From Pollenia angustigena (lineage: Eukaryota; Arthropoda; Insecta; Diptera; Polleniidae), in the NCBI GenBank assembly GCA_930367215.1, contig OV884056.1, forward strand, positions 234,289,127-234,353,126: DNA of 64,000 nucleotides. Direction: 5' to 3'. The position numbers and the translations under genes were made by a program. The stretch's first letter is position 1; each line of letters starts with the position of its first letter. Below the pieces are notes generated by a model that saw nothing but the letters and a program-made list of their open reading frames with translations, was not told where the DNA came from and made no database searches. Shown one piece after another: positions 45,612 to 57,134 of this stretch.

Positions 45612-46384
45612 AATATGTCAACTATTACTCAGCTCGAACAAAGTAACACAGAAAATTTTCCTTATGCTGATTTTTGAAGCCAAACAAAAAATGCGGCATT
45701 TAAGGGGTTAAGAGACAATGATGCCATTGTTTTTAATTTCACAAAAACTTAAAACAAAAACATGACATTAATTTAAATTCAAACATTTTACGTTTTATTA
45801 ACTTCTATTCTAATTAAGTTTTCGCCTAACAACATAACATGAGTTTACAGTACAAAAAAGAAAACTTAAACAACAACAACATTCACAATATTTTACATTA
45901 TAAGAAATTTCCAACATCCAAATTAAAGCCATTTAGCCATATCTATGTATGTGTATGTAGGTATATAGAAGCTGTTGTAGTCGTAGTTAAAACAACAATA
46001 ATAATAACAACCAAAAAGGACCATTTAACATATGTTCTATTATAAAATGCAAACACACTTACAAACGTGCATACATGTCACTTTATACATATGTTTGTGT
46101 GTGTATGTTGGCAATTTATAGGGTACACTAAATTGGTTTCTGTACAAAAACATAGACTTTAACTACCACTGCAACAGCCACAAACTGTTGGTGTCACTAT
46201 ACAGCTCATTTATAAGATCTTTAATAATACATAAACACAAAAGAATACACATACTTAAGCACATACATACATACACAGGCTATGAAGGGTATGTTAAGGT
46301 CCATAGTTAATATAAAAAAACACAACAGTTACACTCCAGACACTTTGAGAAAAATATGTTTAAATTTAATATTTTATATTATTA
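45612..46384. other. Non-coding DNA
   Basis: CATACA-rich stretches near 46050-46080 and 46260. No element or gene recognised. Confidence 0.4.
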
Positions 46385-46820
46385 TCATGATAATAAACAG
46401 GCAAGTGCACGGCCTAAAAAAAATACTTAATTGACAACATGCTTTTGCAAGTTGTTGTTGTTTTTAATTTTGTTTTTCTTAACCTACTTACAACTACAAT
46501 TAACCAATTCAACCAGTGGTAGTGGGAATGTAAGATGAGATAAACTCACTGTTTATTGTTGATGTTTGTGTTTAAACTTTGATATTGTTACAAGTAGAAC
46601 TGTGGCTTATAAGTCTTATACGTTTAACAGTTTTATTTGGTTTAATGTCTTTTTTAGTTTTTCTAAAATCTTTATGGATGAAGTTTCCTGATTATCTGGC
46701 CTAAGCAACCAGTGAGATGCGCATAGGAATAGCTTATCCCATCAACAATAAATTTCAAGTGTTTTTATCAAGAATAAAAACTGGGAATTGAGCACGAATA
46801 ACAAATTCTTTTAAAATTTG
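46385..46820 (+). repeat. CTGGCCTAAGCAACC module, copy 4, empty hAT site
   Basis: It runs from AATAAACAGGCAAGTGCACG through TTGCAAGTTGTTGTTG, GTAAGATG (46530-46537) and TTCCTGATTATCTGGCCTAA. It is collinear with the minus strand of 30510-29140 without the hAT-like insertion. Confidence 0.85.
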
Positions 46821-46978
46821 ATATTATGTATAATTTTAATCTTCGGACACTCGTATGGATACATATATTACACAGCAAGCCTCTACGACCATCTAGAGGA
46901 GTACTCGATGAACAATAGCAGTATGCCCAAGGTTCGACAGAAAATATATTGAATAATTTAGATAAGCTTGTAACATGG

Positions 46979-47249
46979 CCCAGTAAAAACTTCGCTTACT
47001 TTTTCAAAACGAATAGCTTCTTTAACTCATAATTTAGCACCTTTCTTCTATAACTACATGTATAACAACTTCTGTAACTACTTTTTTCTGGATGTATTTA
47101 AGTAAAAAAATAATGACTTACTTTTAAATGCGTTAATTTTGGGACATGCCTTGTAAAATTCATTGGTTCTTTCAGTAAAATTGTAGGTAGTGCCTTCATA
47201 TTTTTCTGATTATGCAACACATTATATTGTAGGCGAAGTTTTTACTGGG
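46979..47249. mobile_element. MITE, CCCAGTAAAAACTTCGC ends
   Basis: CCCAGTAAAAACTTCGCTTA and its inverse (GTAGGCGAAGTTTTTACTGGG) close the element. TSD unclear. Ends resemble the element at 58378-58984. Confidence 0.75.
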
Positions 47250-47877
47250 AGATGACGTGATCAAGCCAACTAGACAAAGAGAGATCACGGAAGAAAAATG
47301 CCTGAAAACAATTCTGCTAAAATAGCACTTGCAGGAAGAGCCAATAACCCCAGACCGAAAGGTAACTCCTTAAAGAGTTGGCATGAAAGCTGGACGTCGG
47401 CCTCAGTTGAGGAATAGTTTCATGATTTTATCAAAAACATATCAATATCAAAAAGGAAAAAGAGAAAGCCAGTAGTGTCACATTTTTATTATTATTAATA
47501 TTATTATTATTATTATTAATAAATGTTTAGTATTATGAACATATCCCTGTTTCTCAAAACTACAAGTTACAAATATACGTGTGAAAAACAGTTGAAACAA
47601 AATTTGTAAAATTTTTGCTTTTTTAATGTATTTTACTTGTAGATTGTTAACTTGTAGTTTTGACAAACCGGGCCCAGGATGCAATCATGAATAAAGATGA
47701 AAATGAAGAATTAAAATTTATATTTTAAAGTTTGTAAGAATTTGTTGAACCAAAAAAAAGTACGTAAAGTTAAAAGTTAAAACTTGTCTTTCGCGTAATT
47801 CGAATATTTATCGGAAAACTTTTTCTACACGTAGAAAAAAATAAGGTTTAATACTGCCACGGTTATTAAGCTTATTA
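47250..47877. other. Non-coding DNA with (ATT)n
   Basis: An (ATT)n tract at about 47485-47520. No gene recognised; some short frames near 47280-47400 may be old transposon debris. Confidence 0.4.
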
Positions 47878-48099
47878 AGGACCGTTTTCCCAACTTACCG
47901 ATAGCTTAAAGTAGGGTTTTATCGACCGTATGTAAAGTGTTTTATTATTACAACTTTTCTTAAACCTACCATGTAGGATGAACCTTCCTTCAACTTATCG
48001 GTCTCTTTAGGTTAAAGCAAAGTTGTTACAATGGAATATATATTTTATACGTCCGATAAAATCCTTACTAAAGCTATCGGTAAGTTGTGAAAACGGCTT
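47878..48099. mobile_element. MITE with TTA target duplication
   Basis: Left CCGTTTTCCCAACTTACCGA then TAGCTT, inverted at the right; TTA at 47875-47877 and 48100-48102. Confidence 0.65.
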
Positions 48100-48102
48100 T
48101 TA

Positions 48103-48624
48103 GTAATATTGCAGAAAAATAAAGATCATATATTTACATTACTATCTTTCAATAACGTTTTGGTTTATTTCCTTTATAATAAAGTGTTTCGAGTTCGTAA
48201 ATTGCAGTTCAAATAAAACTAAATACACATAACACTTTAATGTATAACACTTATTGATTAAGAACTTAGTCAATTTAACAACCGTAGTGTACAGCTTTTA
48301 TTCACAATTCGCTATTGTGATCAACACACTTCAATGTTTATAAATTTCTCCGCGTGATGCGTATCAACTTGACAAACTCTGAACTTAGAATCATCTTATG
48401 CCATCTCTTGCGATTCTTATACTCTTGCCCAGACGGGCAAATGACCATAGAACGTTCGAGCTCTGACGTCTAGATGTCTCTAGGACGTACGACCCTAACG
48501 TCTATTTTGTTTATTAAACTTATGCATTATCTATTGTGCATTATCTATATGGCTGAATTAATTGAGTTATTATGCTTCATAAAAAAAAATTACAATAAAT
48601 TAAGATAACTTAATAAAGGACATT
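48103..48624. other. Non-coding DNA
   Basis: Nothing recognised. Confidence 0.4.
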
Positions 48625-48800
48625 CAGAATGTGGTGATTCTTGAAACATGTAAAGATCAACCCGGGTTAAAATCCCCGCCAGCCAGGAAAAATTATCATT
48701 AAATTTTAATAAAAATTCCAAGTTGTAAAATTCTTTCCCTCAGTGAAAATAATTTAATGAAAATTAACTTTTATGAACTCAAGCCTAATTAAAGAATATC
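48625..48800 (+). mobile_element. Decayed tRNA-like TIR element fragment
   Basis: GAAACATGTAAAGATCAACC, GGGTTAAAATCCCC (degraded B-box), AAATTATCATTAAATTTTAA and TATGAACTCAAGCCTAATTA follow the order of 22045-22205. Confidence 0.6.
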
Positions 48801-48989
48801 AAAAATTAAAAATTTACAGTTCAACTAAAATCAAAATTGTTAATACAATAACAATTTAAACTAATAATATAACTAACAAATACTAAATAACTAATCAATA
48901 CAAGAAAACTAATAACTGAATCTAATTCTTTACTAAAGTTACTTTCGTAACAATATTATTTTCTATAACTAGTTGTATAATGATTGATT

Positions 48990-49660
48990 GATGGTTTGTA
49001 TCGGGGAGTTGCAATTATTGCTGATGGCTCGAGGATGAGAGGAACGGGTGCAAGAGGATTTTGATATTAGAAGGCCATTTAGGCTTCCTGACGTCTGCAG
49101 TGTACGTTAGGTGGAAGAACTAGGGATCTTGAAGGCCTTAGAATTGATAGGGGATAATATTGCAGGGTGCTAAGACAGCCAGGCAGCCCTTAGGGTCTAT
49201 ATGGGCTATTACGTGAATTCCAAGCTAGTGAATGATTGTAGAAGAGCTGTAAGGGAAGTCTTAGGGGCGTTTGTAATGACGTTTCGCTGGCTAATAGCTC
49301 GTTGTATCATCACCGGTAACGAAATGACAAGTGAATTGGCGAGACTGTGTTCGGAAATGGATGATCCTGACTGTGTGCAGGCAGTCAGACATCTACTGGG
49401 CTCTTATCTATAAAAAATATTTAGTAATGGGTTCTAAACTGGCCTAGAAGAATAGAAGGATTGTAGAGTATCCAGTAAGGTCTGTGTTAGAACCATGATA
49501 GGAGCCACATATCAGGAGCCACTGCACAATGGCAGCAATATTGGGCTCTGAATTGTTGCATTAATGTGAGTGTTATGAAAGGATACAGAGAAGATAAAGA
49601 CAGTTCAGTACATTCTATATCACTGTGCTACATTAGAAAAAAAACAGGCTGAGATAACTG
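48990..49660 (+). pseudogene. RNase H and tail of an I/R1-like LINE, broken
   Basis: IADGSRMRGTGARGF (catalytic D of RNase H) near 49016-49060, SKLVNDCRRAVREVL, ITGNEMTSELARLCSEMDDP (the GNE-A-ELA box) at 49201-49400, then TVQYILYHCATLE near 49600, the end of the family C-terminal zinc-finger region, whose two spaced cysteines just before it are not readable. Frames are broken repeatedly. The 70-codon open frame at 49201-49413 is the best surviving piece. Confidence 0.75.
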
Positions 49661-49689
49661 GGTGTACGGATCGTGGGTGATGAGTTATT

Positions 49690-50014
49690 GAGGTACAACA
49701 ATTTCGAATCATGTTCCTATACCGTTCACCATTGACAGTAACATTCTGATCATCATCGTTTTTGAAGACATATGGGCCATAGCGCACCAAACAGTAATTT
49801 TCAGTGGATGTTATTGTGTCTCGACAAAAGCTTGTGTGTGGATTCTCCTCACTCCAAACGCGACAATTCTGCTTATTTACGCGCACCAATTCAACAAGAA
49901 ATGGGCTTAACCGGAAAATAAAATTTTGAATTTTTTTTTATTTTGAATTGAACAATTATTTTGATTAAAAATGTCAACAATTTGCACCTGTTGCTCTGGT
50001 GTTAGTCGATACAT
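49690..50014 (-). pseudogene. Mariner-like transposase, N-terminal part, broken
   Basis: The start at 50014 reads MYRLTPEQQVQIVDIFNQNN, the family's N-terminal helix-turn-helix. A deletion joins it to the segment VNKQNCRVWSEENPHTS and then VTVNGERYRNMI, where homology ends near 49690. The element end GGGGTGTTTTTTATAGAGTG is on the minus strand just upstream (50085-50130). The C-terminal half is missing. Confidence 0.85.
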
Positions 50015-50084
50015 GATGAAATTTCAAAGCAAACTAAACAAAAAGCAACTATCAGCTTTTAAATGAGTGCTCAAATAAAGCAGT

Positions 50085-50130
50085 GATGCCAGCTCAAAAT
50101 TGTGACACTCTATAAAAAACACCCCTTATT
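50085..50130. repeat. Terminal sequence of the mariner-like element
   Basis: GTGACACTCTATAAAAAACA then CCCCTTA. The opposite end is lost in LINE debris near 49660. Confidence 0.55.
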
Positions 50131-52017
50131 ACTTCAACTTCCAGTTACCAATATGTTGCTGACAGTTAAAGCTGATTGTTAATTATAACTAAGCTTGGTG
50201 AAATTGACCGTAAAATATGTAAAGGCGAAAAATAGTTACAAATTAAAACGGAATTTGTCCGATGTGAAACGATTTAAAGGGTTAAAAACTATAAAACATT
50301 TCTTCAATAACAATTGTTTAAATAAAAACAAAGCTGAAAAAAATGCCTAAAAGAAGATCTAATGTTATTTTGCTTAGCCACCTTTTTAAGTTCCCCCGTT
50401 ACTGTGATTCTATTCCATTAACTCACAGTGTTTTTTTTTCCTTTATAGTTTGACTAATATAAACTAGTTTTATATATATTTTTATTTACAGATTGTGTCA
50501 GTATGTCCGCACACAAATGAGAGTGTGAAAATGTAAATCTCAATAAATTTTACTTAAAGTATTTTCGTTCAACTAAAAATTGTCCTTTTTGTATACTGGA
50601 GCGGAGTTTGTGTAAAACCGTATGGCAAAAACCAATAACAAGGAAAATGAATCACTTGAACCTTCATCACTATAATTACGTTACAAACTTTCGCACAAAC
50701 TCTCACATTTTAAGGTAACCAACGATTTATCCACATCATAATTTATTTTGTTCCTTTGAAAGCACGATAAAAGACAAGATGAATTTAAGGACCAAAATAA
50801 AATATTTCCATAACCACTTTAAAGGTTTAATTCTGTGGCTAATCTTGGAGTACAGATGAGGAAATTAAAACGGAAAGTTGAGTGGTTAATAGAGATTAAA
50901 GTTTTAAATTAAAATATTTAAATTTGCATTATATAGAAAAGAAATTTATAATTAATTTTCACACAAAGCTTGTGACAATTCTAAATAGTTTTAATTTTTT
51001 TTTTTTCCCAAAAATGATTATCTTTAAATCCTTTTTGATTTTGAAAATCAGAAATATAGATGGAAATTTTTATAGTTCTGCATTAGTTGGCATAAAATCT
51101 CCTTAAAACAAAAAATTTTGGCTTGTCAATAAAACCTCAAAAAATAAACTGAATTTTGTACAAATGTACAACTGAAACTCAATAAGATAAATGAAGCAGA
51201 CTAAGTATTTGTATGGTGGTATGATGGTGCTTAGTCTAGATTTTGTTTTTAATATTTTTTTAGATTTTGTTTTTCACATCCTCCTTCTCACATTTGGTTT
51301 ATTGCAAGATATTTTATCATTGGCTTTACTCTTCAACCCCTCTTTCTAACAAGCTGCAGAGAGTTCGAAGCAATTGTCAAATATATTTGTCAATCATTTA
51401 AAAGCAATAAGGCTAAATCAGCAAAAATTAACAAGTATTTTGTCATCATACAAGTATGTATGATGATACATGTCTTTATTAAGCCTTCATGTAGTCAAGT
51501 ACAGGATATTGCAAATAGTGCGTATGAGTAATGAAATTTTTGAAGGCACTTGAACACAGGAAATTATTTAGAACCGACGTGTATAGATGTGTCAACGTAT
51601 ACTTATTCGGTTTAAAGCCTTTCTTTCAGCTGTCATTTGATGTTGAAAGCTCTTATTATATTCCCTCTATGGCTTATCATCCTTCTTTTGAATTACTTTA
51701 TTAAGAGGGCTAAACAAATGCCAACAAATTCAAAATATAAATATGTTGGATGCCTTATGGCTGTATTTGTCAGTATGGCATGAAATAATAATTGCACAGT
51801 GTTTTGTATACAATATCGTTACCAAAATTAACAAATGGCCCTATCTTACATTTTGAACATTTGCGTTAATGCAATAAATCAGAATCAGCTAAACAATTTA
51901 TTCTTAATTTTAGGTAAGTATTTTGCACTTTGCATTCCATCTCAAAACAAAAAATTAAGCCTATAAAATAATAATTTTTTTTTTCTTCTGAAAATGATGT
52001 ATTTTTTCATTCTCTTA
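50131..52017. other. AT-rich DNA, no gene seen
   Basis: 50140-50215 resembles the tiny MITE at 28643 (GTGAAATTGACCGT end). Otherwise nothing recognised. Confidence 0.4.
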
Positions 52018-52632
52018 TGCTGTGTTCACATTGGGGTTATTAAACGCGTTTAAGCAAAATGTTGACTAAGTTAATCAAAGCCGTTCCCATTACATTTGAG
52101 ATGATTAAGATGACAGATGATTAAGAAAAAAATAAAACAAACTCATTAATATTTATTTAAACCAACGATCATCACGCTATGCCCCCGGGGGCCGAGCACT
52201 TTTCGTGGATTTCAAACACACACAAACACGAAGGTTAACGAAACAATTGTAAAAAGCCATAATTTTAAAAAACAAGAACAAAACACATAGTTAATGTCTC
52301 AAACAAGTAAATTTATTTTCCTGTCTTTGCACTCACCACTACATACACATTTTTAACAGTCTCTCTTTGTGATGACCGCTGCTTTAAAGTATTAAAAATG
52401 CTTTTACAAAGTTATCAGAAGATTATTTTAATCTTTTTAATGATGAAATTGTGAAAATTTATGCATTATTTAAGGAAAAAAATAAAAACATTAAGCAGAA
52501 ATCGTGGCCGGTTATACACGATCATGTTGGCGATTTAATTTGAAATTATTACAAATAAATTTTGAAGTGATTAGAGCTAAATCACGTTCGAGCTGCTTAA
52601 ACGCGTTTAAGAACCCAAATGTGAACATAGCA
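52018..52632. mobile_element. MITE with TGCTRTGTTCACATTKGGG ends
   Basis: TGCTGTGTTCACATTGGGG and the inverse of CCCAAATGTGAACATAGCA, both followed by TTAAACGCGTTTAAG, itself self-complementary. 615 bp, non-coding. TSD uncertain. Confidence 0.8.
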
Positions 52633-52734
52633 ATAAATTGCATAAAAATCTGAATTTTCAAAAAAAGTGACTTAGCTGCTTTAAAACTGAAAGTAACGAT
52701 GAATTATATTCTTCATATATAATGAAGAAACAGT

Positions 52735-53235
52735 CCCATGACTGCCAGGGAGTCGCTTCTAGGGATATAAAATGTACGACCGACCTCCATCAGTGTTTTG
52801 TCTTTAACATTTGCCCCTCATCACCATCCATTAGGGAGGCTTCCATACAAATATGGCAGTTTAATGAAATTATTCAATTGAGCCCCTGCAGCGCCTAGGA
52901 TGCCCCTAAACGGTTCAAATGTATGACTACCCCTCCTTTATTTTTCATCCCCATTATTTGTTTCTAACATACTTACCCGCTATCACCATTTCTTAAAGAG
53001 GCTCCCATACACAATTTTTAATACAGCCTAGAAATATATTTGAGAAAAAGTCCTATAGCTGCCTAGGAATCGACCCTTAGGGTATAACAAGTTTGACCGA
53101 CCTCTATAGGCTTTTGTTCTAAACATTTGTTCAAAACATACTTGCCCTTTATCTCCACCCCTTAGCGGGACTCCTATACAAATGTGGCGTTTTATGAAAT
53201 TCTTAATTTCATTAAAAATTGGCCATCTTTGTGCA
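52735..53235. repeat. Tandem-type repeat, CCCCTTATCACCAC family, longer array
   Basis: Three to four diverged units with CCCCTCATCACCATCC, GGGAGGCTTCCATACAAATA, GCCTAGGAATCGACCCTTAG and GACCGACCTC. Same family as 1285-1515. Confidence 0.65.
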
Positions 53236-54264
53236 GCACAGACTTATAACCAGGGCTGCCAGATAAATTTGAGAAAAAATCGTAGATTTTCTGAGAAATA
53301 AAATAAAATAATCGCACTACTTAATATTTATTTCTTTAAACAATTTTTGTTCGATTTTAACTTTGTCGACTAACTACTAGGAGTCTCATGAAGAGCGTTT
53401 TTGATCGTCGACGAGAGCATTTTTTAATCGTAGATGATTCCTCCCATGGGAGAAACTTTAACACGAGCTGATTCCTCTGTGAGTTTCCTCCATAAAACAG
53501 GGAAAGACGCTTTCTTTTATCGTTTGAGATGTCGATAAAGATTATCTAATGAGTCTTTCAAAAAGCATGTCAAGAATCGCGTGATTGATGACTGATTTTG
53601 ATATTATCTTACAACTCGTGAAATTCTAGCTGTATAATTGTTGAACATATGATTTATATAGAAAAAAGGGTTTCCTCGATAATGGTTTGGCGCATGATAA
53701 ACAGAGTGTAACATTGTTGTTCTTCTACTCTGTTTTTGTTATTGTTTCTCTTCAGATCATCAGAAGATTAGTTATTTTTCCACCCATAATTTGGCACAAA
53801 AACTCCCATATGAACTAGGGGGATCGAATTTGGCCCATATTTTTTTTTTATATGTAAGCAGTCATTTCACTTGATCCATAATTGCGAAGGGTATACAAGA
53901 TTTGACACAGCTGTATATTGCACTTTACGTTGTTGTTTTTATTAAATTGACTTGGCTCAAAATTTCCTCCATATTGGCAGCAAACTACAGTAACGGTTTA
54001 ATACTTTAATCACATTTAGAAATGCATTAATTTATCACGCCTTTCGTAAATCAAAAGTGAACAGTTTTTTCCTTGAAAATTTTGCTTTTCCCCATTAATT
54101 TTTTAGGGAAAAGAAAATATTGTATGACAAAATTTTTTTTTTCTGTGCAGCTTTATATCTAAACATAAGTATATAAACAATTAAAGTTTTCTTTTTTCAG
54201 AGACTGAGTTAGGACGTCACATTTTAAAAAATAAAATCAGCAAATCGGCACTTTGCTAATTTCG
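53236..54264. other. AT-rich DNA with one possible hAT end
   Basis: CAGGGCTGCCAGAT at about 53254 looks like a hAT terminus but no matching end was found. Otherwise nothing. Confidence 0.35.
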
Positions 54265-54460
54265 AAAAACGACGATACCGTTCGTAACTATTTTCAAGAA
54301 AGAGCCGAATATTATATAATGTTTTGTTCTTCGTTAAAAGTTATTATATTTTAATGATCTATAATGTTCCTTTTTAACATTGATAAAGAATGAACAAACA
54401 AAAAATTTTAGCAACGACCGCAACACGAACAGATTGTGTGTGAATTGTGTAAATGTTTTG
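54265..54460. repeat. Dispersed repeat, inverse of 42240-42430
   Basis: CGTAACTATTTTCAAGAAAG, GCCGAATATTATATAATG and TTTTAGCAACGACCGCAACA match the minus strand of 42240-42430. Confidence 0.6.
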
Positions 54461-54469
54461 TTTTTTGTG

Positions 54470-55625
54470 TAAAATTATTTTGTGGCTTTTTGTTTTTTTA
54501 CGTATGTGTATTTTGTTTTTGTAAAAAATGCTTGGTTTTTTTTTTTTTTTTTTTTTGCTACCAGCCAAAAGCAACGAACAATAATGAACAGAACCAAACA
54601 CAATGAATTTTGTGGTTTTTTAGAAAAACCCCAACGGAATTAAATGTTCTCATCTTTTGTTGAGTTTAAAAAACAACAGTATTATTTTTCTGTTTGAAAA
54701 ATGACAAACAGGGAAACGTTATTTTTTATGATTTTCTACGCAAACACTATTAGCGGTTGTGTTTTCCACAAATCTACCGTACCGAACACGAAAAAGCAAA
54801 ATTTTTATTTTTTTTTGATTTTACTTAAAAACTAAATTTTTTTGGCTAACTATCTTGAGTTATATTGCTAGGGTATCACACGGTTTGTTTGAGCCTCATC
54901 CACAAGTCCTCGATCGACCTAGACCTTCGTATAGTAAGGCGGAGAGCTTCCAGAATAAGCTCCAGAGCATATCTTGTCTCCACAGTAAAACGCCTGAGTT
55001 ATTTCCTTGGTACTCCGCCAGTAAAACTTCTGAGTTATATATGGTTCTCTACCAGTCACATGAGTTTTTTTCTTTGGTTCTCCACCCGACAACACACATA
55101 AAAACATTTAGGTTAAAAACGATTGCATATAGTTAATGTAGAAACCGCAAAAACCGTAACTCGGTACAGTTATACGACGCCGAAACACTAACCATTGCGG
55201 GGTGCAACGCAAAACGCAACAAAAGCAGACAAACAAAAACGACCTGTTTGTCCTTAAGAAATAATGACAAAAAGCGCGAGCTGCTTCTCCACTCAGAGCA
55301 GTTTTACGAGTGGAGCCACATTTAGTGTTTATTTTCGAACACTGGTCTTATATATATTCAACGGTGCGTATAAGTTGTATTTACATATTCGAATATTACG
55401 CATACGTACGAAGCAAGTCAAGCCAAGAAATTTTACGAATTCTCAAATGAAATAAAAACAATAAGAATACAAAGACCTTTATTTCGAATGGATATTTCGA
55501 CGAGGCAATAAAATTATGCATATTTAAAAATTTTTCATACGTAAAGCTGAATTAACTTTTAGATAAAAGGGGCTGAATGACAGCCTAAAATTCTATGAAT
55601 AAATGTAAAAATTGCACGACTAAAA
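54470..55625. other. Non-coding DNA with short tandem repeat
   Basis: At about 54985-55090 three diverged ~36-bp units share GAGTTAT, GGTWCTCYRCC and CAGT-like words. The overlapping open frames there are repeat products. Otherwise nothing. Confidence 0.45.
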
Positions 55626-55631
55626 CAGTTA

Positions 55632-55970
55632 TGGCCATTTTCTCATTAGGCGATTATCTTTTTTCCCAACGAAAAACAGCACATTAAAGAAATTTAGTTT
55701 TCTCAATGTCTCATTTGCTTCGTTTTATAGCAAAGCTAACCGGCACTCATCTGCCAATTATTTATTTTCCTTTTATTTGCCGTACAGATAAATTCAATCA
55801 GCTGACTCCCATCTTTTACATGTATTTTGAGTGGCGTTGCCAGCTGAAAACTTTGTTTTTTGTCGGTATATTGAGAAACCCAAAATCGTTAACGGACAGT
55901 TTATCGGTCCAATAAATTTATGTTGACATTAAGTAACAGACAGTTTGTCGATACATTGAGAAAATGGCCA
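55632..55970. mobile_element. PIF/Harbinger-like MITE, best copy
   Basis: Perfect TGGCCATTTTCTCA and TGAGAAAATGGCCA ends, TTA at 55629-55631 and 55971-55973. The 69-codon frame at 55706 is not kept in the 42.6-kb copy. Confidence 0.85.
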
Positions 55971-56245
55971 TTAGACTATATTTTTATCACCAAAGTGAGG
56001 ACCAATTTAGAAAATTTTTTAGAACAAACTAGCTCATTTTCTAAAACTTAAATTAAGGGTACGAAAATTCAGTAACACCCCTACAATATGTACCATCTGC
56101 ATTTCTTATCTTACCAATTCTACATCTTGAACATAAACTTTAAGGCTTCTTTAAGGATTTTTAAAGACCTACTAATTTAAATCTCTAGATTTATTTTAGA
56201 AATCTTATTATTAGAGAAATACTAAAAGGGTATTGGATTGAAACT

Positions 56246-56611
56246 GTGGGATTATATATAGATAACGTCTCTTTTATTTATGGTTTTTATCTTAGGTCAG
56301 GAAGAAATGCCATTCAGTATCCGTCTGACTCATCTAGTTTCATTGTGATACCATGCAGTTCCGCAAAACAGAACTCCTATCGCAGAATCAAACCGAATAT
56401 TCGACGAAATTTTAGATGCGCTCTAGTTGAACGCGAATACCATTTTGGGTACTCGTGTTTTCGCCAGTGCAGGATAGTTAAAAAAAAATGTTTTACTGTC
56501 CAGTGTCCCGTGACAACAGATATCAAAAGTGGTCATCCCTCTTGGTCATTGATAGCAGAGAGAGTGTTCGTGGCCCATCAGACATTAGCGAAAAGTTTAT
56601 ATCTTAAGTAA
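56246..56611 (+). CDS. Unrecognised 121-codon open frame
   Basis: Longest open frame of this part of the window. The product has a normal-looking composition (RRNFRCALVEREYHFGYSCF, RQCRIVKKKCFTVQCPVT) with five cysteines in its central part and a codon mix richer in G and C than the surroundings. I do not recognise it. No splice sites stand out, and no neighbour suggests a role. It could be an exon fragment, or a scrap of an unidentified mobile element; chance is also possible. Confidence 0.25.
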   Translation: MGLYIDNVSFIYGFYLRSGRNAIQYPSDSSSFIVIPCSSAKQNSYRRIKPNIRRNFRCALVEREYHFGYSCFRQCRIVKKKCFTVQCPVTTDIKSGHPSWSLIAERVFVAHQTLAKSLYLK

Positions 56612-57134
56612 CATTAATATACAGAAAAATTTATCAGCAGTTTTTTATCAATTAAAAACATTGTTTGAAAAGTATTTCAATTTAATTAATGTGATAATTG
56701 AATCAATTATTTTTTTTTTTTTTTTTTGTTGAAAGAACAAAAATATAATTTTGATTTAATTAAAATTTTTGTTGTTTTTAAACATAATTTGAATTAAAAT
56801 ATTAATTAGCTGGTGTCCGAAGATTCTAATAATAATTTAATTATTATATAGTTATAAAAAAAAATAAATAAATAAAATAAAATACTAATTATATAACAGA
56901 AAATCTTAGTTGGTTTTTTTGTTGAAAATAAAATAATTTATTAACAAGGTTTCGTTTAAATGTTCTAAATTCCCATTTTATACTATTGATAAACTGAAAT
57001 TTATTGTTAACGGGATAAGCTTTTATACTTGTAGAATTTTTTTAAGGAATAAATACAGCCTCAGCTATATTAAATTGAATCAATTAACACATTGTTTGAA
57101 ACGGCAAAGTTTTTTGATCATTTGTACAATACAT
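56612..57134. other. AT-rich DNA with repeat scraps
   Basis: A fragment of the CTGGCCTAAGCAACC module's tail (TTTATTGTTAACGGGATAAG) is near 57000. Poly-T at 56708. Confidence 0.4.

Noticed and set aside
53254..53270. CAGGGCTGCCAGAT as the left end of another hAT-like element
   Set aside because: No inverted partner with a matching TSD was found within reach.
16234..55915. A shared ~60-codon product (MYFE..CQLK) in two TGGCC-family MITEs
   Set aside because: The third copy near 42.6 kb has a stop after about 28 codons, so the match is DNA homology and not protein constraint.
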